Below, piece by piece: positions 27,114 to 34,693 of a stretch of DNA of 43,895 nt. Where the stretch lies: positions 1 to 43,895 of the forward strand of contig JAFEBS010000050.1 of assembly GCA_018242525.1 (NCBI GenBank). The letters are read 5' to 3'. This DNA comes from Planctomycetota bacterium (GTDB taxonomy: Bacteria > Planctomycetota > Planctomycetia > Planctomycetales > Planctomycetaceae). Within the stretch, counting starts at the first letter, position 1. The number at the start of each line of letters is the position of its first letter. A model generated the notes under the pieces. The model did no database searches. It was not told where the DNA came from and saw only the letters and a list, made by a program, of their open reading frames with translations. The translations under genes were made by a program, and so were the position numbers.

Positions 27114-27180
27114 GTGTGTCCCCGTTTTTAAAAATGAGGTCGTGATTCACCTGAGTTTGCCACGCGGGTCAGGCTGCCGA

Positions 27181-28365
27181 TCAGTGCTGCGCCTTGCTTC
27201 CGGTTGCAGGCGCTCGCGACACCTGCTTGTTCACCGGTTCAGGCTGGTATCTCCAACAAGGTCCATAGGTCCCACCATCCCCCTTGGGGATGGGAATCGC
27301 CATCAGGGGCTTGGCGGACCATTCCAGGTCGAACATGACGTCGTACGCCTGGATCAGATAGGCCTGTCCCCCGACGGTCCAGGCTTGCTGCAACAGTGTC
27401 AGCAGCTTGCTGTAGGTCCGGTCAAACTTGTCCAGGTAATGCCAGACTTCGGCGGAGACATTCTTCTGCAGGTAGCCGCCAGGAGGGACCTTGGCCATCG
27501 GCAATGTGTCCGGCCACGGCAGGTCCCCGACTTTTTCGAGCTTCTTCTTGTCCGGATTCCACTTGTATTTCGTTTTGTTGTAGACCTCAAGAAATCGATA
27601 ATAGTGGGACAGATCTCCCGACTTTTCTTCAGGGGTATTTGGCGACCCCTCGCCCTGGTCCTGAATCAGCTTGATGGCATAATCAACGCTGTCCATATTC
27701 CGGATGACGGTCCACGCCAGCGGACCGCTGATCTGGTTGTCTGTCGTCAGCCGATTCTGGGGATCCGACAGATACAACTCGAATCCCTGGCGGATTTGCT
27801 CATAGAATTCGCCGATCGTGTTGTCACTGGGATACAGTTTGTTGATCTTCTTCAGATCGAATTCGCCATCCTTGTAGGGGTTTTCGGACGGGACCTGCTC
27901 GACGGGACGTTCGATCCACAAGAAGCCTTCCAGCGATTCCTTCGACAAACCCATCAGCGTGACCGTCAGGCCCTCGTGCACGCCACCCGGAAGCCCGCTG
28001 GGATAATTCGGAACCTCGGAAATGATCTTCGGCGTTTCACCCAGGGACGCGAGCATGTTGCAGGCGAGTGCCATGTGCAGCATTTCTTCCTGGACCACCT
28101 CGCGAATGGACATGGCCGCCGGGTGCCGTTCATCCTTGATGGACCAGAGCGCCGACAGATAGGGAGGAATCGTGGCAAACTCCAGGGTCACGGCCGCCTG
28201 CAGCGATTTCTTCAGGCAGAGGACCTGTTCACTGCGGAACTCGTCCTGCTTCGCATCGGCAAGAGCATGCAACTTCTTCAGAGCGGCAGTCAGCTCGACA
28301 ATGGACAGATCGCGGTCATTCTTGCCATCCGCCGAATCGTCAGCTTTGTGATCTTTCTTTGGCAT
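27181..28365 (-). CDS. Ferritin-like protein, iminophenyl-pyruvate dimer synthase (VioB/RebD)-type domain
   Basis: 394 aa. Residues about 45-290 carry the ferritin-like diiron pattern found in VioB and RebD: E62 in AVTLEFATIPPYLSALWSI, E93/E94 and H97 in VQEEMLHMALACNML, a later Glu in IGEFYEQIRQGFE and His in SHYYRFLEVYN. VioB and RebD couple imine forms of indole-pyruvate, but they are around 1000 residues with extra domains. This protein has only the ferritin-like part, so the reaction may differ. It has no signal peptide; the N-terminus is lysine/aspartate-rich and flexible. GGAAGAG lies upstream of ATG 28365. It is 57 bases downstream of the GMC oxidoreductase gene. Confidence 0.8.
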   Translation of the reverse strand: MPKKDHKADDSADGKNDRDLSIVELTAALKKLHALADAKQDEFRSEQVLCLKKSLQAAVTLEFATIPPYLSALWSIKDERHPAAMSIREVVQEEMLHMALACNMLASLGETPKIISEVPNYPSGLPGGVHEGLTVTLMGLSKESLEGFLWIERPVEQVPSENPYKDGEFDLKKINKLYPSDNTIGEFYEQIRQGFELYLSDPQNRLTTDNQISGPLAWTVIRNMDSVDYAIKLIQDQGEGSPNTPEEKSGDLSHYYRFLEVYNKTKYKWNPDKKKLEKVGDLPWPDTLPMAKVPPGGYLQKNVSAEVWHYLDKFDRTYSKLLTLLQQAWTVGGQAYLIQAYDVMFDLEWSAKPLMAIPIPKGDGGTYGPCWRYQPEPVNKQVSRAPATGSKAQH

Positions 28366-28422
28366 TGCAGACTCTTCCGCTTTATCGTGGGAATTTCGAT
28401 ATCCAGTTTCAGTGCCGCCGAT

Positions 28423-29997
28423 TCACGCTTTCTTGATCAGGTGGTCCGCCAGCCGATAGGCCATCGCCGTCAGCGTCAACGTCGGATTGACGGCGGCGCC
28501 CGAAGGAAAGGCTGCGTTTGAGCACACGTACAGATTGTCTGTTCCATGAACCCGCATGTCTTTGTCTGTCACGCCGTCCTTTTCGGTGGCACCCATGCGG
28601 CAGGTCCCGGTGGCATGGTGCCCTCCGGGCGGATCGACCACTCGCTTGGTAATCCGGTATCCCATGTCGTCGACAACCTTTGACATGATCGTCAGCCAGT
28701 TTTCTGCATTTTTCTGGGCATCTTTCGATCGATCAAAGCGAATCTCCATCTTCGGCAGGCCGAAGCGGTTCTTTCCCCGGGCCAGCATCACTCGATTATT
28801 GAACTCGCCCGTTTCCTCCATGAACGACTGCAGTTCCTGGACGCGCGAGGCCTTGCGGATGGCATCAATTTCACCGCGGGATTTTCCCTGGATCATGAGC
28901 TGCGCGAAGTCGATGTTCGGCAACGCGCGGTTCTTGAACAGGAAGATCTTGTTGCTCTTCTGGTACTGAGGAGTGTCGTAGGTGCGGGACATCAACGTCG
29001 GAAAGTCGTATTCCTGGAACCAGTTCTCGCGATTGTGGTCCAGGATTCCCTGGACCTTCAAAATCGAGTGCGAAACCAGGAATCGCCCGACGAGATCGTG
29101 ATCGTTTCCGATCCCGTTCTTCCAATAGTTGCTTTTGGACAGCATGAGCAGCTTGGGAGACTCGTACGCGCCTGAGCAAACGATGACGGTGCGACCATAG
29201 ACATGCCGGGCATCCCCGGTGGTCGAGTCCAGATACTCCACTCCTGTGATCCGACTTTTCGAGTCGACCAGGATCTGAGTGACTGGCGTACTGCTCACGA
29301 TTTCCAGATTGATGTTTCGTTCGTCGCTGCGCAGCTCGTCGAGGATCAGTTGCGAGGAGAACCGGGCACCAATCGGGCAGTATTTGCACGTTCCCGTGGT
29401 CATGCATTTCCGGTATCGCGCGACAGGCATCTTGCCGGGCTCGATTCCGTTCTTTTCCCACGCCTGGATCATTTCACCGTCCGCCTCGGTCCACCAATAC
29501 GGCGGTCGCGGGTACGGGACGCCCGGACGCATTTCCTGATTCCACGATTCGCCGACATCTCCGCAGACCTGCAGATGATGTTCCGCCATTTCGTAATACG
29601 GAAACAAATCTTCGTAGTCGAACGGCCAGTCTCCGCCGAGCCCCGTATTATAATGGAGCTTAAAGTCTTCGGGCTTATACCGCAGACACCAGCCTCCCCA
29701 GTGGACTGTGGAACCGCCATACAGCATGACTCGTGATCCGGCGACCTCGAAGGTCTGATTGCCGCTTACTTTGGCCTCACCCGGCTGGTCGCAGGTGAAG
29801 TCATACGCCTTGGAATTGTCGCCGCTGGCATTGACGACGTAGTCCCACCAGAATCGGCGGTCCTTCGCCTTAACTTCCGGCCCGGCTTCCAGAATCAAGA
29901 TGGATGTGGCACGATTGTGTTGCAGCAGCCGCTCAGCAATGGTTGAGCCCGCAACACCGGATCCGACAATGACGTATTCGTATTCCTGATGCTTCAC
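28423..29997 (-). CDS. GMC-family FAD-dependent oxidoreductase
   Basis: 524 aa, GTG start at 29997 overlapping the stop of the upstream gene (GTGA). The dinucleotide-binding site is YVIVGSGVAGSTIAERLL, the GMC signature region is YGGSTVHWGGWC, and the C-terminal catalytic part is GGHHATGTCRMG with NLYVCSNAAFPSGAAVNPTL. The usual active pair is His near CRMG and Asn/His in the last motif, and this protein keeps H and N there. An internal cysteine cluster (CMTTGTCKYCPIGARF) is seen, as in some dehydrogenase-type GMC proteins. It has no signal peptide. GMC enzymes oxidise alcohols or sugars; the substrate here is unknown. Direct coupling to the 191-aa protein suggests a two-subunit enzyme. Confidence 0.9.
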   Translation of the reverse strand: MKHQEYEYVIVGSGVAGSTIAERLLQHNRATSILILEAGPEVKAKDRRFWWDYVVNASGDNSKAYDFTCDQPGEAKVSGNQTFEVAGSRVMLYGGSTVHWGGWCLRYKPEDFKLHYNTGLGGDWPFDYEDLFPYYEMAEHHLQVCGDVGESWNQEMRPGVPYPRPPYWWTEADGEMIQAWEKNGIEPGKMPVARYRKCMTTGTCKYCPIGARFSSQLILDELRSDERNINLEIVSSTPVTQILVDSKSRITGVEYLDSTTGDARHVYGRTVIVCSGAYESPKLLMLSKSNYWKNGIGNDHDLVGRFLVSHSILKVQGILDHNRENWFQEYDFPTLMSRTYDTPQYQKSNKIFLFKNRALPNIDFAQLMIQGKSRGEIDAIRKASRVQELQSFMEETGEFNNRVMLARGKNRFGLPKMEIRFDRSKDAQKNAENWLTIMSKVVDDMGYRITKRVVDPPGGHHATGTCRMGATEKDGVTDKDMRVHGTDNLYVCSNAAFPSGAAVNPTLTLTAMAYRLADHLIKKA

Positions 29998-30569
29998 TTC
30001 GGCGTCTCCGCTTCAGACGGCTTGTAGTCGCGCACTCTGGCTTTCAGGTTGTATCGCGATCCTCCCAGGTAACCGTTGTAATTCACGCCATTCTGGTGTT
30101 CTTCGCGACCGAACGACTTGAATCCGCTCGCAACCACATTGACTCGAATGAACTCGTCAATCACAAACTTCTTGGCATGGGCCAGGCGAGTCATGGGAGG
30201 GGCTGCCGGGTTTGACTGCTGCGGAAGTCCGCTGCGGAAAAACAGCAGCGAGAACGCATTCGACTCGCCGTAAATCTCGATCAACTCGTCCACGCACAAC
30301 ACGGCGTTTGAATACTCTGCAATGTAGCTGGGTTCAAAATTGGTCTTGGCCTCGATGAAGTCCAGCCAGGTGCTTTTCAGATTGGATGAGTCGGTGGCCG
30401 AAGGGTGCAAATCATCCCAGGCGCGGCCGATTGCCTGAAAGATCCGCCACAGCCCGTTTCGCTCATACGGCGTCAAATGCTGACCTGCGCTGGACAACAG
30501 GCCCGGTGCGATGGCGGCCCTGCAAAACTCGCCGCCAATGTGGTCGTTGGAATCTGCTGCGCCCGACAT
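29994..30569 (-). CDS. Small protein translationally coupled to the GMC oxidoreductase
   Basis: 191 aa, no family recognised. Its stop TGA overlaps the GTG of the oxidoreductase gene (GTGA), so the two are translationally coupled and are likely partner subunits. The protein is predominantly helical in appearance (ERNGLWRIFQAIGRAWDDLH, FVIDEFIRVNVVASGF). It has no signal peptide, and the C-terminal ~45 residues are polar (GREEHQNGVNYNGYLGGSRY). GGAGGG precedes ATG 30569. Small subunits of membrane-bound sugar dehydrogenases have a similar size and position, but they carry Tat signals and this one does not, so the comparison is only by context. Confidence 0.65.
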   Translation of the reverse strand: MSGAADSNDHIGGEFCRAAIAPGLLSSAGQHLTPYERNGLWRIFQAIGRAWDDLHPSATDSSNLKSTWLDFIEAKTNFEPSYIAEYSNAVLCVDELIEIYGESNAFSLLFFRSGLPQQSNPAAPPMTRLAHAKKFVIDEFIRVNVVASGFKSFGREEHQNGVNYNGYLGGSRYNLKARVRDYKPSEAETPK

Positions 30570-30629
30570 TCAGGGTGCCCTCCCCTTGGAAATAAGAATA
30601 CGCGAGGTCACTGTCCGTTCGTGGCCGGT

Positions 30630-32489
30630 TTACCGGAACAAGATTCGTTCCTGCTGTTCCGGTGTTCCCTCTTTGAAAGAGTTTTTCAGCCAGGAATCGT
30701 TCTCAACCAGGAAATTCGCCGTGGCAAACTTCGCATCCGACAGACTGTTCAGGTCGTTGCGGATTTCAAAGTGCTTGAACAGTCGCATGAACTCCCCCAG
30801 GAACACATCGGCGACGCGAGTATCCCCCCGGATGATCAGCAGGTTTTCGTCATTGTCGGTGGTCGAAGCCTTGCTGAAATTGGCGGATCCGGTCATCACC
30901 AGCGGGTCATCGGACAACGGGTCGATCAGCAGGTACTTCGTGTGGATGTACTGCACATTTTCATTCAACCCTGTCAGTGTTTCGATGTGCGGGTCGTCAC
31001 CGCTGCGGGGCTTGAGAACATCGCCCCAGGCCAGCCGATTCTGCTTGACGGGTTTCAGCAGCTTGACCTTGTCCTTCATCAGCCCGGTTCGGGATTCCAG
31101 AATGATGTAGCGCTGATACGCCTCGCCGTCAGCAACGGACGTTTCCTTCAACAGTTGTTTCATGAAAGAATCGTCCACGGAAAAAGCCGCCGTGAAGAAC
31201 ACCGACGCCTTCGCATCGCCGATCCGCTCGGCATACCAGTGCAACATGTCCTGCTTCGGCCTGGGACTGAAGATCGGTGTGATGGAATTCTTCGGAGGCA
31301 CCTTGCCGAGATCCGGGGTCTGGGCGGACGTCCAGGCGGTCATTTCCGACTTCGTGGGGTCTTCCGCCAGCTTGTTCCAGTACGCCAGGTACTTTTTGGC
31401 AATCTTCTCATCACGGACGACATGTCCCACATTGGACTGCCCGAAGATTCCGCCTGCCGTAAAATTCGTGGAACCGGTCCAGACCTGGATCGGTTTGCCG
31501 TCTTTCAACAGCACAATGAATTTGTTGTGGGAAATCGTTGTATTCTTGCGTTCGGACATCAGCTTTTCGAAGGCTGGCAGGTTGGATGCGTCCTTGAGCC
31601 CGACACGCGACACGGCCGCATCCGCCGCCTGACCAATGCTGTCCTTGACATCCTTGTTCGGGAAGATGAACTTGTTCTTATAGACGTCCTCTTCGCCGGA
31701 TTCCCAGCTAGATGTGGTGGTCACCCGCCAATTGTCGGTGCCATCTTTCGGGTCGCGCTGCGTCTTGAGTTCATACATGGTTTCGCGTTTGGCGTGATGC
31801 ACGATCCGGACGTCGACTCCACGCTCCAGAGCATCGACAAATGCCTGAATCGCGGGTTGATACGTGAACTCGTACACTGCGGCGCGAAGGGAATACCCAG
31901 AGCCCGTGGCCTGGGCGATGAAATCCAGCATCGCTTCTTCCAGGCCCCGCGACAGCCACTTGTAGGCTTCGCGATCCGGCACATCTTCGGGCTTGATCAA
32001 TTGCTGAGGCTTCAGTTCACCGAATTTGTCGACCAGGTACCAGCGTCGATGATCTCCGAAATGTCGACTGTATGCCTGGCTGCCGGCCACGCCACGATTG
32101 AAGTAGATCGAGTGAACTCCGTCCTCGCGCCGTTCTGTCTCGATCTGAACCGTGACTTCGTCGCCAGCCTTCAGTTTGCCGGGTTCACCATATTGAGCAA
32201 TGACACGGTAGTTATAGGTCACTCCCGGCTGGGCTTCATAATCCCCCCAGAGGAATGACTGAATGGGGGCTTGATCGGACCGAACAAACTCGTCGGCGTC
32301 GTGGATTTTGGCAAACCGCTTCCCGCCCCCCAGGATTTTCTTCCCCGGTTCGCCCACAGTTTCCCGGATGATCGTGAATCCCAGCAGTCCCGTGGAAGCC
32401 GTTTCCGCGATATCCATCCCGAGCAGAACAACATATGTTCCTGCTACAGCATGAACCGACAGCGAACCCTCATGCTTGCGGCTACGCAT
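30630..32489 (-). CDS. Phospholipase D-like protein with two HKD motifs
   Basis: 619 aa. Two HxK(x)4D-type motifs show a two-lobed PLD active site: HNKFIVLLKDG (then TGSTNFTAGG) and HTKYLLIDPLSD (then MTGSANFSKAST). The first ~170 residues resemble a beta-sandwich (TYVVLLGMDIAETASTGLLG, NYRVIAQYGEPGKLKAGDEV). PLD-family enzymes hydrolyse or transfer phosphodiesters of lipids or nucleic acid; nothing here tells which. No signal peptide was seen. ATG 32489 has GGAG about seven bases upstream, supporting the longer form over an internal ATG 24 codons later. It is the first gene of the minus-strand oxidative cluster, 60 bases ahead of the 191-aa gene. Confidence 0.88.
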   Translation of the reverse strand: MRSRKHEGSLSVHAVAGTYVVLLGMDIAETASTGLLGFTIIRETVGEPGKKILGGGKRFAKIHDADEFVRSDQAPIQSFLWGDYEAQPGVTYNYRVIAQYGEPGKLKAGDEVTVQIETERREDGVHSIYFNRGVAGSQAYSRHFGDHRRWYLVDKFGELKPQQLIKPEDVPDREAYKWLSRGLEEAMLDFIAQATGSGYSLRAAVYEFTYQPAIQAFVDALERGVDVRIVHHAKRETMYELKTQRDPKDGTDNWRVTTTSSWESGEEDVYKNKFIFPNKDVKDSIGQAADAAVSRVGLKDASNLPAFEKLMSERKNTTISHNKFIVLLKDGKPIQVWTGSTNFTAGGIFGQSNVGHVVRDEKIAKKYLAYWNKLAEDPTKSEMTAWTSAQTPDLGKVPPKNSITPIFSPRPKQDMLHWYAERIGDAKASVFFTAAFSVDDSFMKQLLKETSVADGEAYQRYIILESRTGLMKDKVKLLKPVKQNRLAWGDVLKPRSGDDPHIETLTGLNENVQYIHTKYLLIDPLSDDPLVMTGSANFSKASTTDNDENLLIIRGDTRVADVFLGEFMRLFKHFEIRNDLNSLSDAKFATANFLVENDSWLKNSFKEGTPEQQERILFR

Positions 32490-32872
32490 TGGCTGACTCC
32501 ATTGGCGGGTGATTCTGGTCCGGAGTGGTGTAGATTCGTCACCGACTTAGAGCATGTCATTTCGAAATGTGCGGCCAAGCATAGGCAGCATCTGTTGCTT
32601 CGTCAAACGATTTACATCCAGTTTCAGCGACAATGAACAAAAGATCAAAAACGTACATTTCGGGGTGCTGCGAAATCGCATGTTCGCCTGAAGGAGCCGC
32701 AATTCATGTTTCGGTGCCATTCACCTAAACAGGTCTGTCCTGGTGACTCGGAAGCGTTCGCGAGCTCCGCGTCGAGAATCCACAGTGTACTCCGGCAGTG
32801 CCATTGCACAGTTCACTTTGTTACTCTGTCGACGATTCGGTGGCCTTGATCCAGTTCCGGAATTCAATTGCG
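32490..32872. promoter_or_regulatory. Divergent intergenic region between the oxidative cluster and the acetyltransferase gene
   Basis: 383 bases that must hold promoters for both directions. The only clear symmetry is the 12-bp palindrome CATTTCGAAATG at 32558-32569, 69 bases upstream of the PLD-like gene, a possible regulator site. No gene is called; an in-frame extension of the acetyltransferase gene to 32798 lacks a ribosome-binding site. Confidence 0.4.
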
Positions 32873-33559
32873 ATGAGCACGAATACTCCCCACTCAGCCC
32901 ATGATCCAATCTGGACGGCAATCCGCGCCGAGACTTGGTCTGAGCAGGAGCGCGATGCCTACCTGCGGCAATACCTCACCACCACCATCCTGAAGAGCAA
33001 GCGACTTGAAGACGCGCTTGGTTTGATCCTTTCGGCCAAGCTCAAATCCGACAGCCTGATTCCAGAACTGCTGAATTCCCTGGTAAATCAGGCGCTCGTG
33101 CAGTCGTCAACCGCAGGAACTGTCCTGCGGCGGGATCTGCAAGCCCTGCGCGATCGCGACCCCGAGTCTGACGGATTTCTGGTTCCGTTCCTGTTTGTCC
33201 GCGGTTTCCACGCCCTGCAGTCCCATCGGGTCTCGCACTGGTTGTGGAACCAGGATCGCCAGTTGCTGGCTCGGCATCTTCAAAACCGCATTTCGGATGT
33301 GTTCGGGGTCGACATCTACCCGGCAGCGCAGATCGGCTCGGGCATCCTGATGGATCACGCCACCGGGATTGTGATCGGCGAAGCCATCATCGGCGACGAT
33401 GTCGTCATCGGCGCCGGCGCCAAGATCCTGGGGAAGATCGAAATCGGTCACGGCACCAGAATCGAAGCTGGCAGTGTCGTTGTCGAATCGGTGCCGCCAG
33501 GCAGCGTCGTGACTGGAGTCCCGGGACGCGTCGAAGCGGTCCGTCAGACGATGCAGTGA
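32873..33559 (+). CDS. Serine O-acetyltransferase-like (CysE family) protein, internally shortened
   Basis: 228 aa from ATG 32873. The N-terminal helical part and hexapeptide-repeat C-terminus follow classical CysE closely: VDIYPAAQIGSGILMDHATGIVIGEAIIGDDV, with the catalytic Asp-His pair in the DHATG motif. CysE transfers acetyl from CoA to L-serine for cysteine synthesis. Compared with the E. coli enzyme as I remember it, about 27 residues are missing between GDDV and IGAGAKILG (around 33406). That segment holds a beta turn, the GGTG loop and an Arg-His pair that help bind substrates. The reading frame is intact. It may be an altered-specificity acetyltransferase. It converges with the downstream gene and overlaps it by 16 bases. 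Confidence 0.85.
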   Translation: MSTNTPHSAHDPIWTAIRAETWSEQERDAYLRQYLTTTILKSKRLEDALGLILSAKLKSDSLIPELLNSLVNQALVQSSTAGTVLRRDLQALRDRDPESDGFLVPFLFVRGFHALQSHRVSHWLWNQDRQLLARHLQNRISDVFGVDIYPAAQIGSGILMDHATGIVIGEAIIGDDVVIGAGAKILGKIEIGHGTRIEAGSVVVESVPPGSVVTGVPGRVEAVRQTMQ

Positions 33560-34593
33560 GTTGGATCGGCCAGGTAATACATCGCTTCCAGAGTGCGCGG
33601 ACTGTCGAGTGTCACCAGCGGGCCCGGCGTGATGATTTCCATCGGGGCCTGGTCCATCGTTTCCTTGTTTCTGGCGAAGAACTGACCGAGGAACAAGGCG
33701 GTTCGATGGATCCGACAAACGGGGTTCACTGATGTCGCGGCCAGCACGCCATTCTTGACCGCATCCAGCCCCTCCTTTTGCCCATCGACCGCGGCCACCA
33801 GCATCTTCTCGTGAATCGTCCCCTTCAAGGCGGGGACCGAAGCCAGGGCCATGTCGTCGCTGTGGAAGAAGGCACCGGCAATGGGAGTTGTCTCCTGCTG
33901 TAACAGGGACTCAAACGTGTTCCGCGCCTTTTCCTTTTTCCAGTCGCACCAGCGGACGCCACCGCCGACCACTTCGATCTCGGGAAACTTTTTGACGATG
34001 TTTTCAAATCCCTGTCGACGGCCCTGGGCTCCACTGTGACCGTCCAGGCCACCGATATGGATCATCTTCCCCTTGCCACCGATCTTTTCCACCAGATAGC
34101 CGACCGCCATTTCTGCCATGTTCACATGGTCCGGCGTGACTTCGGTCCAGACTCCCGTTTCGCGCATTTTGTCCATGTCGACCAGCAGCGTATCCATGGA
34201 AATCACCGGAATCCCCCGCTCCTTCAGTCGACGGGTCGGTTCGGCCAGTGAATCGATCTGGACCGCCTGGAAGCAGCAGAAGTCCCAGTCCCGGTGTACG
34301 ATCGCGTCAATCTTGTTCCGCTGCTTTTCGGGATCGAATTCGCCGTCGAACCAGGTGATGTCGATGTTCAACATCTGGCCCCAGAGCTCTGCCGTTTTCT
34401 TGCCGAGTTCACACCACGTGCTTTGCAGACCGGCATTTGAAAAGGCCGCCTTCAGCGGTCGCAAGGTCGGGCCATCACCGGACGTCCCCGCCGGAGCGCC
34501 GGACGGCTGGGCGCAGCCCAGCATCCCCAGGCTCAATCCGGCGGCGGAACCGAGCGACAATGTTTCCAGAAACTCGCGACGCGATGCAGACAT
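33544..34593 (-). CDS. Sugar ABC transporter substrate-binding lipoprotein (periplasmic-binding/LacI type)
   Basis: 349 aa from ATG 34593 (GAGG about eight bases upstream); the frame stays open to 35106 but overlaps the next gene. The N-terminus is a Tat signal (SRREFLETLSLGSAAGLSLGM) ending in a lipobox (LGCA), so it should be an exported, lipid-anchored protein. The body fits the type 1 periplasmic-binding fold of Peripla_BP_4: EKQRNKIDAIVHRDWDFCCFQ, then KGKMIHIGGLDGHSGAQGRR, and FHSDDMALASVPALKG. It would capture a sugar or similar small molecule. No permease or ATPase gene is in the window, so its transporter lies elsewhere. Confidence 0.88.
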   Translation of the reverse strand: MSASRREFLETLSLGSAAGLSLGMLGCAQPSGAPAGTSGDGPTLRPLKAAFSNAGLQSTWCELGKKTAELWGQMLNIDITWFDGEFDPEKQRNKIDAIVHRDWDFCCFQAVQIDSLAEPTRRLKERGIPVISMDTLLVDMDKMRETGVWTEVTPDHVNMAEMAVGYLVEKIGGKGKMIHIGGLDGHSGAQGRRQGFENIVKKFPEIEVVGGGVRWCDWKKEKARNTFESLLQQETTPIAGAFFHSDDMALASVPALKGTIHEKMLVAAVDGQKEGLDAVKNGVLAATSVNPVCRIHRTALFLGQFFARNKETMDQAPMEIITPGPLVTLDSPRTLEAMYYLADPTHCIV

Positions 34594-34693
34594 GATGAAA
34601 CCTCGCAGAGGTGAATTCCGACAGCCAGCCTCAAAACGGAATCGATGTCCGTATCCTGATGCTGACCCGAATCCGACGCAAGGGCTCACGCGT

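Noticed and set aside
30405..32258. 617-codon plus-strand frame opposite the PLD-like gene
   Set aside because: No recognisable motif, while the opposite strand has both HKD motifs and a good ribosome-binding site.
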